From: Bin5 sp034422415
GTDB taxonomy: Bacteria; Chloroflexota; Anaerolineae; Caldilineales; Caldilineaceae
NCBI GenBank assembly: GCA_965202955.1
Contig: OZ241871.1
Coordinates: 3,224,001 to 3,288,000 of the forward strand
DNA length: 64,000 nucleotides
Reading direction: 5' to 3'
Position numbers and translations under genes: made by a program. Under the pieces are notes generated by a model that did not search any database, was not told the origin of the DNA, and saw only the letters and a program-made list of their open reading frames with translations. This document shows positions 42,868-49,986 of the stretch, in pieces (the first letter of the stretch is position 1; each line of letters begins with the position of its first letter).

Positions 42868-44709
42868 TCATTCGTCCTGCACTTCTTCAGAGCCCTCTTG
42901 CTCAGAAGCTGCCGCCGTCTCCCCGTCCCCGTCGGTCACGCCGGGGATAATCGTACCAGGTCCGTAAAGGAACATCGCGTTCCAGGGCCGGTAGACCGAT
43001 ACAATCCTTTCCTCCCTGCTCTCGCCGTTCTCGGTAACCGTGCGAATTACGGTCGCTGTCATCCCCTCTTTGGCCCACTCAACCTGCCTAATCTGGCCGG
43101 CTTCCAGCGTCGCGTCTTCCCGATAGACGGGGTCCCCCGGCTCCTTGATATCTTTGTACTCCGCCTCGCTAATCTCCACTTCCCGGTCTGGCCTGGTGCC
43201 GTAAAAGCGGAATGAAAGAATGCCGTCCACCGTGTCTACAACCGGCTGGACCAGCAGATGGGCGTCGGTGTCGTTCAGGAATCTGAAATCGACGTACGGC
43301 GTGTAGATCGTCGCGTCGAATCCGGGATCGCCGTACCAGCTCACGACATAGCCGTGGTTGTGGCGCTCCAGCAGCGGGAATCCAGCCGCCAACGCGGCCC
43401 GGAAAACGGTCGTGCTCACCTGGCACACGCCGCCGCCAATTCCAATGGCCGTACGATCGCCCCAGATAATCGCCGAATCCTCAAAGCCGTTCGCCCCGCT
43501 AACCGCCTCAATTGTCGAATTGAAGCTGAAAATACCGCCGGGAGGTATGACCGTGCCAACAAACTTTTCGGTGGCCACCTCGATATTGTAGACGCGCGTC
43601 GCGCTGCTGCCCTTGAAGTAGGTTGTGCCGCTCGCTACCAGTTCCCTGACGCCCAGCTCGTCCAGTCTCCCCGAATCTACCGCCGGCTGCACGGCAATGA
43701 TCGGCAGGTCCGCCGTCCTCTGCTCCGTGACCAGCGCCCTGCGCACCGCCTCCACCGTCAGGTCGACATTCAATCGCTGGCCCGCCTGGCTCGGCTGCAG
43801 GACCGCAAGCTGTCCGCTGGCATCATCGAAGTGCAGGCGGGCATCCTGCGCCGGATAGGAGACTTGCCTTGCCCAGCCCGCAACGACAATTCGCAGAGCC
43901 TCTTCATTCAGTGATTGAGGGTCGCCGCTGGGCATGATTCTTTCCAGAAGCGCCGCGTCCAGGGCGAAACCAATTCCCGAAGCCGCGTGACGAAGGACAA
44001 TGGGTTGGGGCAGAGAAAGCGCCCTGCCGCCAGGCACGTCTGACGCTTCGTCACGAGCGTTTTGCGGCGGCGATGTGCTGAATGTCTGCAGCGGAACAGT
44101 TCCCGAACGACCGCTGGCTGCCTGCGCCAGTATCAGTTGCGCTGTGGCCGCGATGTCAACATCCAGTCCTTCCCGCGGCGGAAGCGAATAGTCGCCGACC
44201 TCAAGGCCCGGTCGACCTGGCCGCCGCACATCCGCCGCTGCACTACCCACCAATTGGCGGACTGTCCCCTCGCTTATCACAACCTCCGGCCAAATCGTCG
44301 CCTGGCCGGTAATCGCCTGCCATTGGTTCAAGGCCCGTTCGATCAGTCCACCCTCCCGGCCAATCGAATAGGCACGGTTTACCGCTTCTTCTAGATCGGC
44401 CTGAGGTGTCAACAGATCGGTGCCCAGCGCCCACTGCCGGCCTTCAAATTCCAGAAAAATCGGCGCCAGAGGGTACGGCGCCAACTCCCTATGCAGCCGC
44501 AGCAGGGCCTCTGCGCGCGTCTCCCCACCGACCGGTACGCCAGCAACGTGTACGCCGCTGAAGATGCGGTCGGCGTGCCAGAACTGCAAAGCCGCGAATG
44601 CGCCAATTGTCGCCACAACAGCAACGCAGAACCAGATTAGGAGATACTCGCCGCCACTTGGCGGGCGGGATGCTTGTCGCGATGTCCCAACTGGAGTGAT
44701 TGCGCTCAT
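42868..44709 (-). CDS. VanW family protein with putative peptidoglycan-binding and G5 domains
   Basis: A 613-residue cell-envelope protein. One N-terminal helix (about residues 22-44) anchors it. Residues 60-370 hold one or two PG_binding_4-like domains (VPVGGETRAEALLRLHREL, then LNVDLTVEAVRRAL). The VanW domain follows (TRVYNIEVATEKFVGTVIPP, then GGGVCQVSTTVFRAALAAGF and ERHNHGYVVSWYGDPGFDAT). The C-terminus resembles a G5 domain (DATLEAGQIRQVEWAKEGMT) and ends in an acidic tail. VanW is an accessory of unknown role in vancomycin resistance operons; most homologues have no link to resistance. Neighbouring genes give no direct clue. Confidence 0.88.
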   Translation of the reverse strand: MSAITPVGTSRQASRPPSGGEYLLIWFCVAVVATIGAFAALQFWHADRIFSGVHVAGVPVGGETRAEALLRLHRELAPYPLAPIFLEFEGRQWALGTDLLTPQADLEEAVNRAYSIGREGGLIERALNQWQAITGQATIWPEVVISEGTVRQLVGSAAADVRRPGRPGLEVGDYSLPPREGLDVDIAATAQLILAQAASGRSGTVPLQTFSTSPPQNARDEASDVPGGRALSLPQPIVLRHAASGIGFALDAALLERIMPSGDPQSLNEEALRIVVAGWARQVSYPAQDARLHFDDASGQLAVLQPSQAGQRLNVDLTVEAVRRALVTEQRTADLPIIAVQPAVDSGRLDELGVRELVASGTTYFKGSSATRVYNIEVATEKFVGTVIPPGGIFSFNSTIEAVSGANGFEDSAIIWGDRTAIGIGGGVCQVSTTVFRAALAAGFPLLERHNHGYVVSWYGDPGFDATIYTPYVDFRFLNDTDAHLLVQPVVDTVDGILSFRFYGTRPDREVEISEAEYKDIKEPGDPVYREDATLEAGQIRQVEWAKEGMTATVIRTVTENGESREERIVSVYRPWNAMFLYGPGTIIPGVTDGDGETAAASEQEGSEEVQDE

Positions 44710-44784
44710 TAACTCTAACGCGGCCTTTCGTCGCGGCGGGCTGCACTGCGAACGGCGGCTGCCCGCAAGCCGCTGAGCTACCGA

Positions 44785-46362
44785 TTACGCGCCCAACTGA
44801 GGAACAATATACAGGAACGGGATTGCTATGTCCAGACCAACCAGTGCGGCAAACAGGCCAACGAAGAGGAGATGCCTCAGTGGCTCCGGGGATGCCCACC
44901 GCACGCCGCACTTCTCGACCAATGAACCCGCGAAAGGTGTCAGGAACAGCCCGTGAACGAGTAGGCCAATGCCCGCCGCACCAAACAAGAGCAATGCCCA
45001 GCGGTCGAAGCCGCCGGAGGCCATGTCAAACAGAAAACGCGTCGCCGCGATCGCCAACAGCACGCCCCCGGCAACAACACTTACCCGCTTTCCCAGAACG
45101 GCCCACCAACCCAGCGCGAAGAACAGACTCCAGGCGGGAAGAGCCGGAAAGAGATAACGGCCTTGATGCTGCATGAAGCCGAGGTTGTACCAGGCATACG
45201 CCGCAAACGCTCCCAGCCATAGCAGGACAAGCGGCGTCCAGGGCATTGAGAGGAGGGAGGGCCACTGCATGTTTCCACCGGAGTTGCGATGCCAACACCA
45301 GAAGACCACGCCCACTACTGCCATTACAGACAGCACTTGGAGCGCCGTATAGACGCGCGCGTCCATAAAAACACCCAGCCACCCAAACACGCCCCAGAAA
45401 CTCTTACTCGTGAACGTCCACGCCCGCTCCCAGTAAGCGCTCCAACCGTTCTCCGCGATCCAGGTGGCCGCGGTCGTCTGCCCGGTCACCACGATATCGT
45501 GCCGGGCAAGCCCAAGCAGGTCCCAGGCGCCATAGACCCGGCTGTTCCTTATCCACCAGGGAATACCGAGAGCAAGTGCAGGCGCGGTAACCAACGCGAA
45601 CTGCGCGAAGAGGCCCTTCAGCGACAGTTTCTGTCCCCGCATCGGCCAATACGCTTTGCCGACCACGACAAACAAGGCGACTGGCAGGAGAATATACGCG
45701 GTAGCCTTGGTGAGAAAGCCAGCGCCGATCAGAATGCCGGTCACAAGCAGCAGACGGTGGCTATTGCCCCGCGATTCTTCTCCGCTCTCCCCAACGTCAG
45801 CCGCCCTTTGCCAGCACAATAGCGCCAGGATCGCCCCGGCGATCACCAGTTCAGCCAGCGCGTCATTGTTGACCGACGCCATCACCGCGATGTGCATCGG
45901 CAGGAAGGCCGCGAATGCGGCCGCGCCCAGTCCGATTTGAGAAGAGTTCGGCAGCGCCACGCGCGCGCACAGAAACACCATCAGGACGACCCCTGACCCG
46001 AGGACGACTCCGAACAGCCGCAGCGCCAGCAAGCTACCCCCGCTCACCCAGAAGACCGGCGCGGACAGAACGTAGTAGAGCGGAGGCTGATGCGACTCGT
46101 AGCGAAGCGGAGCAATCGACAGTCCGGGGGGAAACTTTTCCGCTTTCAGCCGTTCGAGGTAGGCCCCGTCATAATCGCCCTCCTCAAGGAGAGGCAACAG
46201 TCGTTCGGCCGCCACATCGGCTATATAGTTGTAGTGGGCTGGTTCGTCTGGATTCTGCCAGGGAGGGGTCTTGACGGCGAAAAGCGTTGCCAGTGCCAGG
46301 TAAACGAGCAGTATGAGAAGCAGAATATGCGAGGTCGCGCGGCCGTACGAAGACTCTCCCAC
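44785..46362 (-). CDS. GT-C / DUF2142-like membrane glycosyltransferase
   Basis: A 525-residue integral membrane protein with about 11-12 hydrophobic helices. The first extracytoplasmic loop carries PPWQNPDEPAHYNYI, the DE motif typical of DUF2142/GT39-like proteins. It probably transfers a polyprenyl-linked sugar outside the membrane. The GTG start lies 3 nt after the metG stop codon, so the two genes are translationally coupled despite unrelated functions. It has no large soluble C-terminal domain, unlike the other GT-C proteins in this window. Confidence 0.78.
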   Translation of the reverse strand: MGESSYGRATSHILLLILLVYLALATLFAVKTPPWQNPDEPAHYNYIADVAAERLLPLLEEGDYDGAYLERLKAEKFPPGLSIAPLRYESHQPPLYYVLSAPVFWVSGGSLLALRLFGVVLGSGVVLMVFLCARVALPNSSQIGLGAAAFAAFLPMHIAVMASVNNDALAELVIAGAILALLCWQRAADVGESGEESRGNSHRLLLVTGILIGAGFLTKATAYILLPVALFVVVGKAYWPMRGQKLSLKGLFAQFALVTAPALALGIPWWIRNSRVYGAWDLLGLARHDIVVTGQTTAATWIAENGWSAYWERAWTFTSKSFWGVFGWLGVFMDARVYTALQVLSVMAVVGVVFWCWHRNSGGNMQWPSLLSMPWTPLVLLWLGAFAAYAWYNLGFMQHQGRYLFPALPAWSLFFALGWWAVLGKRVSVVAGGVLLAIAATRFLFDMASGGFDRWALLLFGAAGIGLLVHGLFLTPFAGSLVEKCGVRWASPEPLRHLLFVGLFAALVGLDIAIPFLYIVPQLGA

Positions 46363-46365
46363 GCC

Positions 46366-48189
46366 TCACCCATCCCATTCCTCACCCAGTACTTCCGCAG
46401 GATCCAACTTGGCAAACAACGGCGTCGGCTTTTGCAACACCTGGCCGGCGGGTAGATTCGACACCTGCCAGACGCCGCTGGCATTAGAGTGATCGTAGCG
46501 GAGTACCAGATGCGCGCCGCGCGCGTCATCTACCGATGACGTGTCCAGCCGGCCGAAAAGTGGCTGTGAATAGCCAAGTAAGACGTGCAGCTGTTCACTG
46601 CTGTGCGGCAGGATCGGCGCCCACATCAGCTTCAACCAGTCGATGGCCTGCAGCGCGACATACACAGCCGTAGCCGCGGCTTCAGGCTCGGTCCGTATCG
46701 TGCGCCACGGCTCTTTCTCGTTCAGATATTGGTTTACTCGTTGACTGAGGCGCCGCACCTCCTGAAGTGCGCCCTTCAGCCTGACGGCCGCGTAGAATGA
46801 CGCCACGCTCTCGAATCCCGCGCCTATCTCCGCCAGCACGGCTTCGTCGGCTTCGTCGAATGGGCCGGGTTGCGGCACCGCTCCGTCAAAGCGACGGTAG
46901 GCGAATCCCAGCACCCTGTTCACCAGGTTACCCCAATTCGCCACCAATTCGTTGTTGACCAACTCGACGAAATCAGGCCACGTGAACTCGGTGTCCGCGC
47001 TCTCCGGCGACATCGCTGTCAACACATACCGCCACGCGTCTGGCTGGTACGCCTCCAACACCGTATTCCAGCCGATCACGTTCCCTCGGCTGGTGCTGAA
47101 CTGGGCGCCGCCGAAGTTGAGATACTCATTCGCCGGAACGTCGTATGGCAAATTGAGACCTGCCGTCGCCAGCCCCTTCGCCGTCATGGACAGCCCCGGC
47201 AGCGGTGGATCCCTTTCTCCCGAATCGTCGTTGTAGGCCATGATCATCCCCGGCCAGATCTGCGTGTGAAACGGGATATTGTCCTTGCCGATGAAGTAGT
47301 AGTGGCGGGCATCCGGCGCCAGGTCGCGGTCCCACCATTCCTGCCACTCTCCGCCGCTCAGCTCGGCCCACTCAATCGCTGCGCTGAGGTAGCCCTGCAC
47401 CGCATCGTACCAGACGTATATGCGCTTGTCTTCGTATCCCTCCAGCGGAATGTCGATGCCCCAGTCTATATCACGCGTGATAGCGCGTCCGCGCAGCTCC
47501 TTCAGGTTCAACTGCCCCTGCGTAAAGTTGAGCACGTTGCTGCGCCAGTGCTCCTTCCCGCTGCCAATCCACTTCAGCAATGGTTCATTGAGGGCGCCCA
47601 GATCGAGAAAGAAGTGTTCGGTCTCCCGCACCTCCAACTCCGTGCTGCCGCTCAACGTGGAGCGGGTATCGGTCAATTCGAGCGCGTCGTAAAGGCGGCC
47701 GCATTCGTCGCACTGGTCCCCGCGCGCGCCGGCATAACCGCAAAACGGACACGTCCCTTCCACATATCTGTCGGCCAGGAATCGCCCCGCCTCCGGGTCG
47801 TACCACTGCTTCTGCACTTCCGTATAGATGAACTCGTTCGCCAGATGACGCCGGAATACCTGCTGCGTAACATCCCAATGGTTCTGTGTATCGGTGTGCG
47901 TGTAAAGGTCAAAGGTCAAGCCCATCGCCAGGCAGCCTTCCACAAACATCTCGTGGTACTTGTCCACGACCGCGGCCGGACCGATACCCTCATTCTCCGC
48001 CTGCAGCGTTATCGGCGTGCCATGCGTGTCCGAACCGCTGACCATCAATACATCGTTCCCGGCCATCCGCTGGTAGCGGGCAAAAATGTCCGGTGGTAAA
48101 TAGGCGCCCGCGATCTGTCCGATATGCTTTTCGCCGTTGGCATAGGGCCAGGCAACGCACACAAGGATCTTTCTGGCTTGATCTGACAT
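46366..48189 (-). CDS. metG: Methionyl-tRNA synthetase
   Basis: A 607-residue class I synthetase charging tRNA-Met. VAWPYANGEKHIGQIAGAYL carries the HIGH-type motif, here HIGQ. Zinc-binding CPFC and CDEC pairs lie near residues 145-165. The KMSKS-type loop reads QFSTSRGN near residue 364. The anticodon domain follows (VNNELVANWGNLVNRVLGFA). The C-terminal tRNA-binding EMAP domain of longer MetRS forms is absent. The ATG has GGAAGAGG upstream, and a TATAAT lies 54 nt upstream. Confidence 0.95.
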   Translation of the reverse strand: MSDQARKILVCVAWPYANGEKHIGQIAGAYLPPDIFARYQRMAGNDVLMVSGSDTHGTPITLQAENEGIGPAAVVDKYHEMFVEGCLAMGLTFDLYTHTDTQNHWDVTQQVFRRHLANEFIYTEVQKQWYDPEAGRFLADRYVEGTCPFCGYAGARGDQCDECGRLYDALELTDTRSTLSGSTELEVRETEHFFLDLGALNEPLLKWIGSGKEHWRSNVLNFTQGQLNLKELRGRAITRDIDWGIDIPLEGYEDKRIYVWYDAVQGYLSAAIEWAELSGGEWQEWWDRDLAPDARHYYFIGKDNIPFHTQIWPGMIMAYNDDSGERDPPLPGLSMTAKGLATAGLNLPYDVPANEYLNFGGAQFSTSRGNVIGWNTVLEAYQPDAWRYVLTAMSPESADTEFTWPDFVELVNNELVANWGNLVNRVLGFAYRRFDGAVPQPGPFDEADEAVLAEIGAGFESVASFYAAVRLKGALQEVRRLSQRVNQYLNEKEPWRTIRTEPEAAATAVYVALQAIDWLKLMWAPILPHSSEQLHVLLGYSQPLFGRLDTSSVDDARGAHLVLRYDHSNASGVWQVSNLPAGQVLQKPTPLFAKLDPAEVLGEEWDG

Positions 48190-48242
48190 CGGTGGGCCTC
48201 TTCCGTCTTCCGTACGGCGTACAGATCCGACTACGTGCCTAC

Positions 48243-48248
48243 ATTATA
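48243..48248 (-). promoter_or_regulatory. -10 box of the metG promoter
   Basis: A perfect TATAAT on the minus strand, 54 nt before the metG start. No good -35 box is seen at 16-18 bases, so confidence is limited. The remaining bases up to 48349 hold nothing I recognise. Confidence 0.4.
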
Positions 48249-48349
48249 GCAGCAGCCGTTTCAAAAGTACCAGTATCTTTGGATTGGAGACTCGAGGAGT
48301 TGGACACAGACTGCTGCAATTCCCTCTCTTGTCGGCACAGTTCCCACTC

Positions 48350-48379
48350 TTGCCATTTCAGATCTGTGGCGGATATAAT
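48350..48379 (+). promoter_or_regulatory. Strong sigma70-like promoter
   Basis: TTGCCA (48350-48355), an 18-base spacer and a perfect TATAAT (48374-48379) give the best promoter seen in the window. It reads into the small membrane protein gene whose ATG is 53 nt downstream. Confidence 0.65.
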
Positions 48380-48431
48380 GGGGCGGAGTCAGGCGTCCAT
48401 CACCTTTCAAAGTGGGCAATGTAAAACCGGA

Positions 48432-49058
48432 ATGAAGGCTTTTACAGTAATGTGGCGCACGATCAAAGCGCTGTACGAGGATTTGTTGCTGTGGGTCTGG
48501 CTCAGTGTGCTATGGTGGGTCGGTATCTTTCTCGTCCTGCCTGCCGCGCCAGTGACCGCCGGTATCCACAATGCCGCCAACCGAGTCGCCAACTACCGCC
48601 GCGTAGACAGCGGTTTCTTCTGGGATGGCGCACGCGAGACGATTGGCAAGAGCTGGCTCCTGCTCGGTGTCAACCTTTTGCTCGTCGGCGGCGTGGTCAT
48701 GAATATTCGATTCTACGGAAGCAGTCCGGCCGATTGGGCGCGGATCATAAGCATTGTCTGGGTCTGGATTCTCTTAATCATTCTCATGGCTGGACAGTAC
48801 TTCTTTCCCCTCCTTTGGCAGCAGGACGAAATGAGCCTGAAAATGGTGCTGCGCAATGCCTTCATTCTGGCCCTGCGCCACCCTCTCTACACCTTCCTGA
48901 TGTTCCTGTTCCAGGTCCTCCTGATCGTTGTTAGTGTTGCTACCGTCCTTCCCATCTTCTTGCTCACACCGGCAGCAGTCGTCCTCGCCATGAATTTCAG
49001 TCTCGTCGGCTTGCTTCAGGAACTGGACCTTGCGCCGGACCCGCCTCCGGGTGCGTAG
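48432..49058 (+). CDS. DUF624/YesL-like small membrane protein
   Basis: A 208-residue membrane protein with about five hydrophobic helices (around residues 20-42, 72-92, 103-125, 150-172 and 174-195). The start MKAFTVMWRTIKALYEDLLL, the PAAPVTAGIHNAANRVAN loop and WDGARETIGKSW resemble DUF624 (YesL) proteins, which are of unknown function and often lie near sugar transport genes. The ATG at 48432 was chosen because the protein then begins like the family; the frame is open much further upstream across the promoter. A short hairpin with a T run follows. Confidence 0.72.
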   Translation: MKAFTVMWRTIKALYEDLLLWVWLSVLWWVGIFLVLPAAPVTAGIHNAANRVANYRRVDSGFFWDGARETIGKSWLLLGVNLLLVGGVVMNIRFYGSSPADWARIISIVWVWILLIILMAGQYFFPLLWQQDEMSLKMVLRNAFILALRHPLYTFLMFLFQVLLIVVSVATVLPIFLLTPAAVVLAMNFSLVGLLQELDLAPDPPPGA

Positions 49059-49089
49059 CGGCGAAGCCGGTGATTGAAGGCAGATTGCA

Positions 49090-49111
49090 GCGCCGCGAGG
49101 CGCCCTATTTT
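49090..49111 (+). terminator. Short hairpin with T run
   Basis: GCGCC-GCGA-GGCGC followed by CCTATTTT, 31 nt after the membrane protein stop. The stem has only 5 bp, but the tetraloop and T run suit an intrinsic terminator. Confidence 0.4.
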
Positions 49112-49142
49112 GCCGCGTGAACTGGGATTTTAACCTTTCCAT

Positions 49143-49949
49143 ATGGCGATTCTTGCAGAGTATCACAGACCGAAGACGCTTTCGCAGGCATTGGAACTTC
49201 TGACAGACCCCCGTTCGCGGCGGCTTCCCCTTGCCGGCGGCACACATCTGGTGCCTGTCCTCGAAACGCGGCAGCACCGGGACGTTGACGGGGTCGTCGA
49301 CCTTGCGGACCTCGCTCTTTCCTTCATCGAGCGGGAAGGGGATTACCTGCGTGTCGGCGCGATGACGACACTCACCGAATTGGTCCAAAATCCGTTCTGC
49401 GCTTCTATAGCTGGCGGCATACTGCCGCGAACGGCCCGTTTTGAAGGGCCGCAGAACCTCTGCAACGCCGCCACCGTTGGCGGCCTCATCGCTCTGGCTG
49501 AGCCGGATAGCGAACTCTCCGCAGCCCTGCTTGCTCTCGACGCCACGATCGTGGCCGTTACCGGCGATGGGATCGAAACTGTTCGAACATTCGAAGACTT
49601 CAGCGCCGGCCGCACGCAGCGGACGCGCCGGGAGGACCTCATCACTGAGATGCGACTGTCGCTGGCGCGGTGCGAAGGCGGGCACGCGCGCATCGCCCGT
49701 ACTCCGATGGATCGCTGTATCGTATCAGCAGTTGCAATTCAAGTCCTCAATGGAGTCTCCTCTCAAATGCCATCAGCTTCCCCCAAAGTGATTCGTATCG
49801 GCCTCTGCGGAGTCGGCCCGCGGCCACTCTTGTCGGGAAGCGCGCTCAATCCTCCGGACGACTTCAAGGGCAGCGTCGAATACAGGCTGACGATGTCCGA
49901 TATCGTGCGAAAACGGGTGCTCGCCTGTATGTCAGTCGACCGGCTGTAG
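49143..49949 (+). CDS. Molybdenum hydroxylase FAD-binding subunit (CoxM/XdhB-like)
   Basis: A 268-residue FAD subunit of the xanthine dehydrogenase/CO dehydrogenase family. PLAGGTHLVPVLETRQ forms the pyrophosphate loop and LCNAATVGGLIALAEPDSEL the second FAD motif. The C-terminal CO_deh_flav_C region is short (DIVRKRVLACMSVDRL end), giving a protein some 20 residues shorter than usual. It would pass electrons from the iron-sulfur domain of the next gene to an acceptor. The two genes are 37 nt apart. Confidence 0.87.
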   Translation: MAILAEYHRPKTLSQALELLTDPRSRRLPLAGGTHLVPVLETRQHRDVDGVVDLADLALSFIEREGDYLRVGAMTTLTELVQNPFCASIAGGILPRTARFEGPQNLCNAATVGGLIALAEPDSELSAALLALDATIVAVTGDGIETVRTFEDFSAGRTQRTRREDLITEMRLSLARCEGGHARIARTPMDRCIVSAVAIQVLNGVSSQMPSASPKVIRIGLCGVGPRPLLSGSALNPPDDFKGSVEYRLTMSDIVRKRVLACMSVDRL

Positions 49950-49986
49950 TTGGCCTCACCTACCTGCCTGTGCCACACCAAGGATT

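Noticed and set aside
42868..44709. VanW protein as vancomycin resistance gene
   Set aside because: No vanH, vanA/B, vanX or vanS/R genes are nearby. VanW-domain proteins are common in non-resistant bacteria.
46870..48099. A 409-codon plus-strand open frame
   Set aside because: It lies wholly antisense to metG, whose protein is unmistakable. The frame is open because of high GC at third positions.
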